Part shown: piece by piece, positions 9,579-18,435 of the stretch
Layout of the letters: every line of letters starts with the position of its first letter
Position numbering within the stretch: the first letter of the stretch is position 1
Origin: Lewinellaceae bacterium
GTDB taxonomy: Bacteria; Bacteroidota; Bacteroidia; Chitinophagales; Saprospiraceae
Direction of reading: 5' to 3'
Assembly: GCA_016708875.1 (NCBI GenBank)
Contig: JADJFA010000021.1
Location: 1 to 64,000 of the forward strand
DNA: 64,000 nt
Program-made: the position numbers and the translations under genes
The notes under the pieces: generated by a model
Databases searched by the model: none
The model's input: only the letters and a program-made list of their open reading frames with translations
What the model was told of the DNA's origin: nothing

Positions 9579-12500
9579 ATGCGCACAATCACACTACTTC
9601 TGTTGTTTTCTGGCCTCCAATCATTGCAGGCCACCGCCCTTGGAAAGCACAAATTTTATTCTTTAAGCGATACCCTGCCTACCATAATTTGCCCACCCAA
9701 CGCCACAGTAAACACCAATGCGTTTTCGTGTACAGCAAACCATGTTTACAACGTGGTGGCCTCCGATGATCTCCCAGGCTGGACTTTGGTTCAAACAGCC
9801 GGACTCCCTTCCGGCTCGGATTTTCCAATCGGCATTACAGTAAATGAATTCTTAGTGACAGACGTGGATAGTAACGCTGCAACTTGTTCTTTTACGGTCA
9901 CCGTAAAAGACCTGACACCTCCTGTTGCAGTCTGCAAACAGGCCTTAACCGTTTCTATCAGTGCAAGCGACGATCTCAATGATTGCTATTTGACGAACGG
10001 GTCTGACCAGTTTGCCAGCGTACTTTGGTGGGATGCTGAATTATTTGACAATGGTTCCTTTGACCAGTGCAATGATGTAATGTTGACAATTCGGCGATTG
10101 CCGCCTTATTCTAATTTTGTGCAAACGCTCAATCCCGTTAGAGGCATGCCGCCTTGCAACAGCGTATTCCCTTCTTTCCCGAGCGAATACGAGCGGGCGA
10201 TTTCTGAGCAGAATTCTATAAAGTTTTACTGTGGTGAGGTTGGTTCCACGCAAACGGTGTCGCTTCGTATTTACCAACTGAATGACGACGGAACCGTTGC
10301 GTATGATCCGATCATAGGATTGATTTACAATGAGTGCTTCGTAGATGTCACGGTGACAGATAATGTAAAACCCGTATGCTCGCCGCCCGATGAGGTGAAC
10401 GTTTCTTGTGAAAATTTTGACCCAAGCCTGATGTCTTACGGAACACCGGCAATGTTGGATAATTGCTGTATTGACACCATTAGCATGTCGGCGAATTACG
10501 ACCTGTTCGACACACTTTGCAGCCGAGGTACCATTACGCGCATTTTTACCGCCTTTGATTGTAGCGGTAATTCAAGTTCTTGCAGTCAGCGTGTAATGGT
10601 CAATTATGCGCAAAGTTATTTTATTAAATTTCCAGACGACACCTTGGTGACGACTTGCAATTCGACGGGTGTTTATGGTCGTCCAGAGTTCTTTGGGGAG
10701 GATTGTGAACTTCTGAACGTGTCGTACGAGGATGAAATATTCGGAGTTTTCTGGCCCGACGCTTGTCTCCGAATCGAGCGAACCTGGACCGTCATCAACT
10801 GTGCGTACAATCCAATCTCCCCTTTACCATGTACCAAACCCGACCCACCGCTTTATCACGCCTGAACGGCTGGCCCTACCATTTCAGCTTGTGGCACCCC
10901 CATACCTTGGGCGCCCACCATTTCAAAAATAACCCCATTGGATACCGTTGAAACAAACTTTTGCAGCTTTTGGAATTCCAATGCCAATGGTTACCAATAC
11001 AAGCAGTTTATCAAAATTGCAGACAGTACCCCACCCACTTTTGTCAACTGCACTCCAGGAGTTACAGCTTCTTAGTCCACCAATACCACCTCTATACAAT
11101 GTTTTTAATCCGGCATCTCCAGCCCAAAATTTAGCCGAAAGGCAGATAGATCTTTCCATAGAAGCCACCGATACTTGCTATGGTGGAAGCATCAATATTC
11201 GCTATCTCCTCTTTCTGGATTTGGATGGGGACGGAATTATGGAATCGGTGGTGAATTCGATGAACCCGCCCCCTGCCGACACGATTTATTACAACAATTT
11301 TCAAGCCCCCAACTACATCGGCGGAACGCCTGTCTCTTTTGACAATCGCCCCGTGGCGCAAAACCAAAAGTGGCGGTTTGCGATCGAGGAAACCATTGTA
11401 GGAAGTTCCAGAATCGCGAACCTTCGTTGGAACAGAGCTGCATCGCCCAACAGCTTTTTAGTGCCGGAACTGCCCGTTGGGACACACAAAATCAAGTGGT
11501 TTGCTCAAGATGGCTGCGGCAACGAACGCGAATGCGAGCAGGTTTTTACGCTCGTGCCCAACCCATTTGAGTGCATCCCGCCAGCCGATGTGGTGCTGAG
11601 CTGCGAGCAGTTTGACCCTAGTCTGTTGGAATATGGCGAGCCAACTTTTTCGGGTGGTTGCTTTTTGGTGGACTTGGAAAAATCGGCCAACTATACCCAG
11701 TTCGACACTGTTTGCAGTAGGGGCACCATCGTCCGTGTTTTCGATGCGGTGGACGATTGTGCAAGTACAAGCCAATGCAGTCAGCGTGTGATAGTGAATC
11801 ATTTACAGGATTATTATATAAAATTCCCGGATGACGTTTATACCACATTCTGCAATGCTATAGGAAGCTATGGCGAACCGATTTTATTTGGCAAGGGTTG
11901 CGAGTTGTTGGCGTTTGGCTATACTGATCAAATGATTACTCCTGTGCCAGATGCATGCATAATCATCGAAAGAGATTGGACAGTGATTAATTGGTGCACG
12001 TACAACCCGCTCCAAAACATAAGTTATGTGCCAAATCCTACACCAAATGTTTTTACGAACAATCCTGCCAATTGGCCCGGCCCTACGGTTTCGGCTTGTG
12101 GCACTGCGCCGCCCTGGTCTTCTAGCATTGTAAAAATAAGCCCTACAGACCCGACAGCAACAGATTTCTGTACTTTTTGGGCTGCGAACACAAACGGCTA
12201 CAAATACACGCAGCACATTAGGATCATTGATGCTGAGCCCCCCGAATTCCTTGAATGTTATACTGACTTTTTGTACTTAACGGATCCTACACAGAACGAT
12301 CCAGCGTTGTGGAATAACGTATTCAATCCAAATCTGCCAATGCAGGACCTGCGTGAAACGCCCATTGACCTTACCGTAACCGCAACCGATGCTTGTTCGG
12401 GCGCCAATGTGAACATCGAATACCTGCTTTTTCTAGATTTGGATGCTGATAGCCAACAGGAAACGGTAGTAAATTCCACAAGTCTGGGCCAGAATGGATT

Positions 12501-13086
12501 AGGCTGGAACAATGTGCGGTACAACAATTTCAACACACCCAATTTCAGTGGTGGAACGCCTACCAGCTTCGATGCCCGAGCTGTGCCAGCAAACCAAAAA
12601 TGGGGCTTCTCCATTCAAGAATCCGTGTTTGGTACAAGTAAAATGGCCGCCTTGCGCTGGAACACCGAACAATCGCCCGCCGCCTTTGCGCTACCAGAAC
12701 TGCCCAATGGCCGCCACAAAATCAAGTGGTTTATAACCGACGGTTGTGGGAACAATACAGTGTGCGAACGAATTTTCAGCATCGGCGACACCACCCTGGT
12801 AGGATCGCAATCGCCTGAAAACGAAGGCTTTGCCCTTTATCAAAACGAGCCAAATCCTTTCGGCAGTAGTACAACGATAAGGTTTCAACTACCGCAATCC
12901 ACCTCGGCCACCCTTTCCGTTTTTGATGTCGAAGGCCGGAGATTGTTTCAGCAAACAGCCGATTACGCTCAGGGGATTCATACAGTGAGATTTGAAAATG
13001 ACCAACTGGCTTCATCTGGGATTTTGTTCTACAAATTGGAGGCAGGGGCCCATACAGCTTGGCGGAAGATGGTTTTGTTGCGGTAA
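9579..13086 (+). pseudogene. large T9SS-secreted HYR-domain protein (several frameshifts)
   Basis: The gene starts at ATG 9579 with a signal peptide (MRTITLLLLFSGLQSLQA) and a HYR-like module (TIICPPNATVNTNAFSCTANHVYNVVASDD). Cysteine-rich repeats of about 300 residues follow; their phrases (SRGTI.R.F.A.DC, YxIKFPDD, IERxWTVIN, LLFLDLDxD) appear twice or more. The end (YQNEPNPFGSSTTIRFQLP...ILFYKLEAG) is a type-A T9SS sorting domain. The frame is open 9579-10864 and 10948-13086. Aligning repeat 1 with repeat 2 shows four successive +1 shifts at about 10820, 10865, 10925 and 11075, some in C or A runs. Likely a surface adhesin or matrix protein; function not known. It is divergent from the other T9SS gene across a 260-bp gap. 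Confidence 0.75.
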
Positions 13087-13108
13087 GCGCTCCGCGCTTT
13101 TTAGGGGT

Positions 13109-13195
13109 AATGGCACACGGATGCCACGGATTAGACACGGATTTTTTCTTTCAAGATTAAAATCCGTGTCTAATCCGTGGCATCCGTGTGCCATT
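13109..13195. repeat. perfect 37-bp inverted repeat (hairpin) after the HYR gene
   Basis: Arms 13109-13145 and 13159-13195 are exact reverse complements with a 13-nt loop. Inside each arm the phrase CACGGAT recurs (GGCACACGGAT, CCACGGAT, ACACGGAT), giving internal periodicity. The hairpin could stop transcription from either side, though no long T run follows. Confidence 0.9.
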
Positions 13196-13261
13196 CGTAC
13201 ATTCGGTTGCGGTTAAATGAATTTCGCCCTACGTTTTTTACGCAACAACGACCGGGTTTTC

Positions 13262-13269
13262 TACTTTTG
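13262..13269 (+). promoter_or_regulatory. TAnnTTTG -7 box for the peroxiredoxin gene
   Basis: TACTTTTG matches the Bacteroidota -7 consensus and ends 31 nt before the ATG at 13301. A -33 TTTG at ideal spacing is not clear. Confidence 0.5.
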
Positions 13270-13300
13270 CCACAATCAATTTCAGTAAAAACCCAATCCG

Positions 13301-13774
13301 ATGCTCCAAGCTGGCGACAAAGCCCCCGATTTTGCCCTCCGTTCCAGCGACAAATCGCTCGTGAAACTTTCCGAACAGCGCGGGAAAAACGTGCTGCTAT
13401 TATTCTTTCCTTTTGCGTTTACGGGCGTTTGCACCAAAGAACTCTGCATGATGCGCGACAGCCTCGCGGAGTACGAAGACTTGGAGGCGCAGATTCTGGC
13501 GATCTCGGTAGATAGTCCGTACACACTCGCCAAATGGAAGGCAGAGCAAGGTTTCAATTTCCCAATGCTTTCAGATTTCAACAAAGTCGTGAGCAAAAAA
13601 TACGACACGATCTATAAAGAATTTGGGCTCGGCCTGAAAGGCGTTTCTAAACGTTCTGCATTCGTCATTGACGGTCAAGGGATTGTTCGATATGCAGAAG
13701 TGCTTGAAAATGCCGGAGAACTTCCGAATTTTGAGGCGATAAAACAAACATTGAGAGTGATTGGTGTTGAGTGA
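13301..13774 (+). CDS. peroxiredoxin (AhpC/TSA family)
   Basis: A 157-residue thiol peroxidase. The active-site PxxxTxxC motif is at residues 37-44 (PFAFTGVC), so Cys44 is the probable peroxidatic residue, with a second Cys at 49. The residues around SVDSPYTLAKWKAEQGFNFPMLSDF are typical of the AhpE/BCP-like branch. It reduces hydrogen peroxide and organic hydroperoxides in the cytoplasm; no signal peptide is seen. The last codons (RVIGVE) run into a GTGATTGGT-type repeat that begins before the stop. Start chosen at ATG 13301 behind a TACTTTTG promoter box. The next gene, clpS, follows after 75 nt of repeats. Confidence 0.93.
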   Translation: MLQAGDKAPDFALRSSDKSLVKLSEQRGKNVLLLFFPFAFTGVCTKELCMMRDSLAEYEDLEAQILAISVDSPYTLAKWKAEQGFNFPMLSDFNKVVSKKYDTIYKEFGLGLKGVSKRSAFVIDGQGIVRYAEVLENAGELPNFEAIKQTLRVIGVE

Positions 13775-13849
13775 TTAGTGATCAGTACTTGACGAGGACC
13801 ACTAACCACCCATCACCAATCACCCATCACCCATCACCAATCACCAATC
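13755..13849. repeat. heptad-periodic inverted repeat (GATTGGT / ACCAATC) between peroxiredoxin and clpS
   Basis: The left part is built of GTGATTGG/GTGATTAG-like units, the right part of CACCCATCACCAATC units on the complementary strand, so the region can fold into an imperfect hairpin. It overlaps the peroxiredoxin 3' end and reaches the clpS start codon, taking the place of a normal ribosome binding site. Confidence 0.75.
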
Positions 13850-14146
13850 ATGCCAGTTACAAAGCCCCTTTGGGAAGAAGACGAGGACGTACTCGTGATG
13901 GACGACATCGGCACAGGCTTGCCGGCTCAGATCATCGTGTTCAACGACGATCACAATACTTTTGAATGGGTGATTGAGTGTTTCATGCAAGTACTACAGC
14001 ACGCCAGCGAACAAGCCGAACAATTAGCCCTCATTATACACAATAAAGGGAAAGCCACCGTGAAATCCGGCACCAAAAAAGACCTCATTCCACTCTGCGA
14101 AGCCCTGCTCGACCGAGGGCTTTCGGCGGAGGTAGAGGAAGCGTAG
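13850..14146 (+). CDS. clpS: ATP-dependent Clp protease adaptor ClpS
   Basis: A 98-residue adaptor with the ClpS core: IIVFNDDHNTFEWVIECF at residues 28-45 (the N-degron pocket begins with the conserved N-D-D/H-x-T/N-x-x-x-V pattern), and later helices with IIHNKGKATVKSG (residues 62-74), where the conserved H is retained. ClpS delivers proteins with bulky N-terminal residues to ClpAP/ClpCP. About 0.7 kb downstream lies aat, whose product creates such N-terminal Leu/Phe residues, so both halves of the pathway are close. The leader is made of repeats. C-terminal acidic tail EVEEA. Confidence 0.93.
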   Translation: MPVTKPLWEEDEDVLVMDDIGTGLPAQIIVFNDDHNTFEWVIECFMQVLQHASEQAEQLALIIHNKGKATVKSGTKKDLIPLCEALLDRGLSAEVEEA

Positions 14147-14166
14147 TAGCAGTAGGCAGTAGCAGG

Positions 14167-14196
14167 TTTACCCGCCGTAGTTTTAGCGAAGGAGGG
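14167..14196. repeat. dispersed TTTACCCGCC...GCGAAGGAGGG element
   Basis: A copy of the window-wide element in the plus orientation, flanked by AGTAGGCAGTAGCAG on the left and GGAGGCAGTGG on the right (GGCAGT on both sides). A related composite occurs at about 28525-28625 next to the small lipoprotein gene. Confidence 0.7.
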
Positions 14197-14264
14197 AGGC
14201 AGTGGACAAGAATCTAAATTCAATTCACACCGATATTTTTTTCACCAAATCCTATTTTCTTATC

Positions 14265-14654
14265 ATGGAAATACTCGACCAATCTGGCACCCCAGAACTC
14301 CGTAAAGCTGACAACGGCAATCGTATTGTTGCCTACCTCATTGACGTGATCCTCATCGGGTTAATGAGTTTTGTTCCCATCGCTGGCTGGATCGCCGCAG
14401 TTGCTTACGGCCTCACCCGCGATTCGCTGCCGTTCCTCGATGGACAAAGCATTGGTAAAAAAGCCATGGGCCTCCGCGCTGTTACAGAAGATGGCCAACA
14501 CCTCACCAACAACTGGGGTCCGGGTATCATCCGCAACATAGTGCTGTGGATTCCGCTTTTCCCTTTGATCGAGCTCATCGTTTTGCTTACCAATGATAAA
14601 GGCCTCCGCCTCGGCGACCAGTGGGCAAAGACTAAAGTGATTTCGATTAAGTAA
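14265..14654 (+). CDS. RDD family membrane protein
   Basis: A 129-residue protein with the RDD signature: R at the start of TM1 (GNRIVAYLIDVILIGLMSFVPI, residues 18-39, with the conserved D), a second hydrophobic segment, and the segment GQSIGKKAMGLRAVTEDG typical of the loop before the third hydrophobic stretch (NIVLWIPLFPLIELIVLL). It ends LGDQWAKTKVI, a common RDD ending. RDD proteins are inner-membrane proteins of mostly unknown role; some act in ion transport. ATG 14265 is chosen over an upstream in-frame start at 14202, which would add residues without family similarity. A terminator follows at 14663. Confidence 0.88.
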   Translation: MEILDQSGTPELRKADNGNRIVAYLIDVILIGLMSFVPIAGWIAAVAYGLTRDSLPFLDGQSIGKKAMGLRAVTEDGQHLTNNWGPGIIRNIVLWIPLFPLIELIVLLTNDKGLRLGDQWAKTKVISIK

Positions 14655-14662
14655 TTGAAACC

Positions 14663-14684
14663 AAACGTGTCAGCACGTTTTTTA
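14663..14684 (+). terminator. rho-independent terminator after the RDD gene
   Basis: A 7-bp stem (AAACGTG/CACGTTT) with a 4-nt loop and a T run ending at 14683. A second, longer hairpin (AACGGCGGCA/TGCCGCCGTT, about 14687-14721) follows at once. Confidence 0.7.
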
Positions 14685-14727
14685 ACAACGGCGGCAGGGG
14701 CAGATGCACTTGCCGCCGTTTAGTTTT

Positions 14728-14869
14728 AAACCGCAAAACCGCAAAATTTTAAATTCAAAATGTAAAACCAAACCAACTGATCCGCTCCTCCAACCGATGT
14801 TTGAAGTTTCGCTATGTTTGATTTTACATTTTAAATTCTCCGGTTTTAAATTTTGCGGTTTTTTTAATT
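14728..14869. repeat. long imperfect inverted repeat built of CCGCAAAA and ATGTAAAA words
   Basis: The left arm (about 14728-14768) has AACCGCAAAACCGCAAAATT and AAATTCAAAATGTAAAA. The right arm (about 14822-14864) is the near complement, ending TTTTGCGGTTT. The same words form another hairpin at about 55226-55379, 40 kb away. Confidence 0.75.
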
Positions 14870-14873
14870 TTTC

Positions 14874-15596
14874 ATGCCCGTATTCTACCTCCCCGACGAC
14901 GATTTTCGTGTGTTTCCTCACCCTGACGGAGCGGAGCCAAGTGGCCTTGTGGCCGTGAGTGCCGACCTGCACGAAGACCGTACACTCCTGGGTTACGCCA
15001 ACGGGATGTTCCCCTGGTTTGAAGACGGTGGGCATTATTTCTGGTTCACCCCCGATCCGCGTTTTGTGTTGTTTCCCAAGGAGTTGCGCATACACAAGAG
15101 CATGCGCTCCATCTTCAATCAAGGCAAATTTCGCTATTCGCTCGACACCTGTTTTGGTGCTGTGATACAAGCCTGTGCTGCTGTACCCCGCAACGAACCC
15201 GGCCCCGATAGCACCTGGATCAACGAACAATTCATTGCCACTTACACCCGTTTGCACGAACGAGGTTTGGCGCACAGTGTGGAAGTATGGGAGAACAATG
15301 AACTTGTAGGAGGGCTTTACGGCATTTCAATAGGGAAGATTTTTTTTGGCGAAAGTATGTTTGCGCTGGTACCGAATGCCTCAAAAGCAGGGTTTATCAC
15401 CCTGGTTCGTGCACTCGAACAATCTGGTTTTTGGCTCGTGGACTGCCAAGTTGAAACGCCCCACCTTGTCAGCCTCGGCGCTCGTGGCATCCGCCGTTCG
15501 GAGTTTTACGAGTACCTTACAAAGAATACTTACGAAAAAACATTGGTGGGCAAATGGGAGTTTGGAGAGGAGGGGCTGAATCTAACCCCGTATTAA
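14874..15596 (+). CDS. aat: leucyl/phenylalanyl-tRNA--protein transferase
   Basis: A 240-residue GNAT-fold transferase. Family landmarks: FPHPDGAEPSGLVAVSADL near residues 14-32, YANGMFPWF (about 40-48), WFTPDPRFVLFP (about 55-66), HSVEVWENNELVGGLYGISIGKIFFGESMF (about 130-160) and DCQVETPHLVSLGARGIRRSEFYEYL (about 190-215). It transfers Leu or Phe from tRNA to the N-terminus of proteins starting with Arg or Lys, making N-degrons read by ClpS, whose gene lies just upstream. Length is normal. The ATG at 14874 starts MPVFYLPDDDF, matching the family start, but lies directly after the inverted repeat, so the leader is again repeat DNA. Confidence 0.95.
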   Translation: MPVFYLPDDDFRVFPHPDGAEPSGLVAVSADLHEDRTLLGYANGMFPWFEDGGHYFWFTPDPRFVLFPKELRIHKSMRSIFNQGKFRYSLDTCFGAVIQACAAVPRNEPGPDSTWINEQFIATYTRLHERGLAHSVEVWENNELVGGLYGISIGKIFFGESMFALVPNASKAGFITLVRALEQSGFWLVDCQVETPHLVSLGARGIRRSEFYEYLTKNTYEKTLVGKWEFGEEGLNLTPY

Positions 15597-15630
15597 ACGC
15601 CCCGTGTGCGGTTTACTAAACTTGTCAATT

Positions 15631-16515
15631 ATGCTACGAACACTATTGCTCTTCGTCTTGCCTCTCTCGCTTGCAGCGCAAAGCCCAGGCAAAAGCGACA
15701 TCCTCCTGTTTTCCCTCACCAAAACCGCCGACAGTACCTGGCGGCCCGAAGCAGCAAGGTTCCTCACGGCATTCAACCGGGGCGGCTACAACAACCAGCC
15801 CAACTTCTTCGGAAACAACGAACTATGGTTAACGGCGCAGTTCCCGGCCGACACAACCCAGACCGATATCCTTGCCCTCGACCTGCTTTTAAAAACCCAA
15901 ACCCGCGTGACTGCCACGCGCAGCACGGCAGAATATTCGCCAACTCCCATGCCCGGCGGCAAACGCTTTTCGTCCGTACGCGTGGAGGAAGACGGCAACC
16001 AACGCTTGTGGTCTTTCCCGCTCGACCGCTCAGACAACGGCAGGCCAGAATTCCCTAAAATTTATAATGTGGGTTACCATTGCTGGTTGCGCGACACCCT
16101 GGTGGCCTTCTTTATCGTGGGAGAAAATGAGCAGCCACACACCCTCCAGATCGTGGGTACCAAAGGCCAAAAGCCACAGCGCATTGCCTCCAGCATCGGG
16201 CGTTGCCTGCTGAAACGACCCGATGGCAAACTGCTTTTTGTGCAAAAAGCTACCGAGCAAACCTGGTATCTCAAAACCTGGGACCCAAAAACCAACACAC
16301 AAGAAATTGTGCTGAAAATGCCCGCAGGCAGCGAAGATTTTACCCTTTTGACGGATGGAACTTTGCTCACTGGCAGCAACGCAAAACTTTTCCAATTCAA
16401 AGCCTCCCGCGATGCCGACTGGAAAGAGGTGGCCGATTTGAGCAAATTTGGCGTGAAAAAAATCACCCGACTGGCTGCAAGCAAGGATGGAAAATTGGCA
16501 GTGGTAATTCAGTGA
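15631..16515 (+). CDS. secreted TolB/WD40-like propeller protein
   Basis: A 294-residue protein from the ATG at 15631, which gives a clean signal peptide (MLRTLLLFVLPLSLAAQS). An in-frame upstream ATG at 15604 would precede the signal with an unlikely nine residues. The body has recurring short strands with phrases such as FGNNELWLTAQFPADTTQTDILALDL and DGNQRLWSFPLDRSDNGRP, similar to TolB-like or PD40 propellers that sit in the periplasm. No catalytic motif is seen. It is 35 bp after aat on the same strand and converges with the DUF3089 gene (10 bp between ends). Confidence 0.65.
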   Translation: MLRTLLLFVLPLSLAAQSPGKSDILLFSLTKTADSTWRPEAARFLTAFNRGGYNNQPNFFGNNELWLTAQFPADTTQTDILALDLLLKTQTRVTATRSTAEYSPTPMPGGKRFSSVRVEEDGNQRLWSFPLDRSDNGRPEFPKIYNVGYHCWLRDTLVAFFIVGENEQPHTLQIVGTKGQKPQRIASSIGRCLLKRPDGKLLFVQKATEQTWYLKTWDPKTNTQEIVLKMPAGSEDFTLLTDGTLLTGSNAKLFQFKASRDADWKEVADLSKFGVKKITRLAASKDGKLAVVIQ

Positions 16516-16525
16516 AATTTCTCGA

Positions 16526-17590
16526 CTACCTTCTTAAATAAGCCTTCGTACGAGCTTGTGCATTGGCACGCACATTCAGGTAATACAAGTTCAAATCTCC
16601 GATGTGGTAATTTTTCCTCTGGAACAAAAAGCTTCCCTTAAACTTCGGCTTGCGCGCCAAAAGAACCCCATTATAGACCTCAGCATCCGTTATTTGTGTA
16701 TATATTTTCTCGAAAGGGCGTACCACTCCACCAAGGTTTAGCGATTTGGGAGCATATACGTTGTCGGTAGTTGTCCAATTGAGCGGGTTTGTGCAAACAA
16801 CGTTCTTCTCAAAGCCTGGACTGTTGTCGAGGTTTTTGAGGGTAAATTTTTGAAGTCCATAATTGCGCTCCCAAGTGCGCCAGGAGCAAAAACAGTTGGT
16901 CTGTTCTACGCTCTGACAAGGCTTGAGTGTCTTGAAAAAATTATTTTTTACCGGCCAACCCACAATATAGGCTGCTACCAATTGTGATTCCAGGGGTGTT
17001 CCTTCGATCATTTCCCGAATTAAAAACATGGCATGTCGAGCGCCCTGGCTGTGGCCCGCAATGATGAATGGGCGGCCATTGTTCCAATGCTCCAAATAAT
17101 ATTTAAAAGCTGCTTTTGTATCTTCATAGGCGAGGTCGAGGGCAAGACGTGCCGATGCCGTGTCTTTTTTGGTAAAGAAAGCATGGAGATGCGCCTGACG
17201 ATACCGGGGCGCGAACACCCGGCCTGCACCATTGAAAAGGGAGGCTTGGTATTTAATGGTGCCCTCATCAGTTTTAACATTCGTTTTTGTGTCTGAAACG
17301 CTGGCATTCCAATAGCGTTGATGGCTGCTTTTCCGGAGACCGCCCGTGTAGGTAGTTGGGTAAAAAAAAATAACATCTACTGGAGCATCTTTTTGGAGGT
17401 CTGGTAAATTTGGGGAAGGCGAAAGGTCGGCGAGATCGGATTTGTCAGGGTGAGCAGCCCAATTTTCGAGCGTGGAATAGTCAGGTGAAGGCGGCACTTT
17501 CGCTGCATCGAAGGCCTTTTTAGGGCGCACAGCACAAGAAGACAGGAAAATAATGGCAAAAAGGAGAAGTACGCAGTTTTTGTTGTTCAT
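16526..17590 (-). CDS. DUF3089 lipoprotein with alpha/beta hydrolase fold
   Basis: A 354-residue protein with a lipoprotein signal (LLLFAIIFLSSC, lipobox Cys19). DVIFFYPTTYTG (about 73-84) is the typical DUF3089 start, and the nucleophile-elbow motif GHSQGARH lies near residue 178. DUF3089 proteins are secreted, lipase-like alpha/beta hydrolases without a known substrate. The Ser in GHSQG is the expected nucleophile; catalytic Asp/His cannot be placed with certainty. The lipobox predicts attachment to a membrane, probably facing the periplasm. Length and full domain look intact. Confidence 0.85.
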   Translation of the reverse strand: MNNKNCVLLLFAIIFLSSCAVRPKKAFDAAKVPPSPDYSTLENWAAHPDKSDLADLSPSPNLPDLQKDAPVDVIFFYPTTYTGGLRKSSHQRYWNASVSDTKTNVKTDEGTIKYQASLFNGAGRVFAPRYRQAHLHAFFTKKDTASARLALDLAYEDTKAAFKYYLEHWNNGRPFIIAGHSQGARHAMFLIREMIEGTPLESQLVAAYIVGWPVKNNFFKTLKPCQSVEQTNCFCSWRTWERNYGLQKFTLKNLDNSPGFEKNVVCTNPLNWTTTDNVYAPKSLNLGGVVRPFEKIYTQITDAEVYNGVLLARKPKFKGSFLFQRKNYHIGDLNLYYLNVRANAQARTKAYLRR

Positions 17591-17673
17591 CTGAAAAGAT
17601 AGTTTGATGGCCGAAACTTACGGGAGAATCACCAGCTCAGATTCGTTTTAACCGCCCAAGCCCTATTTACCCG

Positions 17674-17681
17674 TAAGTTTG
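17674..17681 (+). promoter_or_regulatory. TAnnTTTG -7 box before the pseudouridine synthase gene
   Basis: TAAGTTTG matches the -7 consensus, about 50 nt before the ATG at 17732. A heptad-like tract (TATCTTAATATCCCAATATCC) fills the space between. Confidence 0.45.
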
Positions 17682-17731
17682 CAGCCCAATTTCTAAATAT
17701 CTTAATATCCCAATATCCTCTCCACCCCACC

Positions 17732-18385
17732 ATGCAAATTCTCTTCGAAGATCAAGACCTTCTCGTCATAAACAAACCCTCCGGACTTTCATCTGAGAGC
17801 GGCACTGCTCGCCATCCATCGGCAGAAAAAGAGGCCTTGGAAATGCTCCAACAAAAACTATTGGACAAAGTGGAGGGCATAAGCATGAAAATCAGCCCCT
17901 ACCTCCGCGCGGTTCACCGCCTCGACCGCGCTTCGAGCGGGGTACTTATTCTCGCAAAATCAAAGGCCATGCTCACCGAACTGATGAACCAATTCGAGCG
18001 TCGTGAAGTGGAGAAAACCTATCAGGCTTTGGTAGAAAAAGCGCCGCCTGCCGAATCGGGTATCCTGACACACTGGCTGAAACGGGACGAAACAGGCAAA
18101 AAGGCGCTCGTGTTCGACCGCGCTGTGCCCGATACCCAACCATGTGAATCGGAATATAAATTGCTAGAAACCAAGGGTGAACAAGCACTGCTGGAAATCC
18201 GGCCACGCACCGGCCGGTTTCACCAAATTCGGGCGCAGCTCGCACACATTGGCTGTCCTATTGTGGGCGATGTGCTGTATGGCGGCAAATTTTGGCGCGA
18301 GCACGAAATCAAACTTCACGCCCATCGTTTGGCATTCAAGCATCCTCGTACCGATGCGCCAATGGTGATTGAAGCAACGAAGTAG
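17732..18385 (+). CDS. RluA-family pseudouridine synthase
   Basis: A 217-residue enzyme with the RluA-type motifs: INKPSGLSSES at residues 13-23, the catalytic HRLDRASSG (residues 53-61, Asp56 catalytic), EKTYQALVEK (about 91-100), and the C-terminal RTGRFHQIRAQLAHIGCPIVGDVLYG (about 155-180). It isomerises uridine to pseudouridine in rRNA or tRNA. No S4 domain is present, as in the short RluA/TruC-like members. Which RNA site it modifies cannot be decided from the sequence. Confidence 0.92.
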   Translation: MQILFEDQDLLVINKPSGLSSESGTARHPSAEKEALEMLQQKLLDKVEGISMKISPYLRAVHRLDRASSGVLILAKSKAMLTELMNQFERREVEKTYQALVEKAPPAESGILTHWLKRDETGKKALVFDRAVPDTQPCESEYKLLETKGEQALLEIRPRTGRFHQIRAQLAHIGCPIVGDVLYGGKFWREHEIKLHAHRLAFKHPRTDAPMVIEATK

Positions 18386-18435
18386 CGGAAAGTTTCAAGT
18401 TCCAAGCCTTTTTCTCAAAAGTCCAAAATCCCTTC

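Noticed and set aside
10800..11080. Programmed frameshifting in the HYR gene
   Set aside because: Four consecutive +1 shifts without slippery sites are not a known programmed mechanism; error or decay is simpler.
13755..13849. CRISPR or satellite array of ACCAATC words
   Set aside because: The units are 7-8 nt without spacers and the arms are complementary, which is a hairpin repeat rather than an array.
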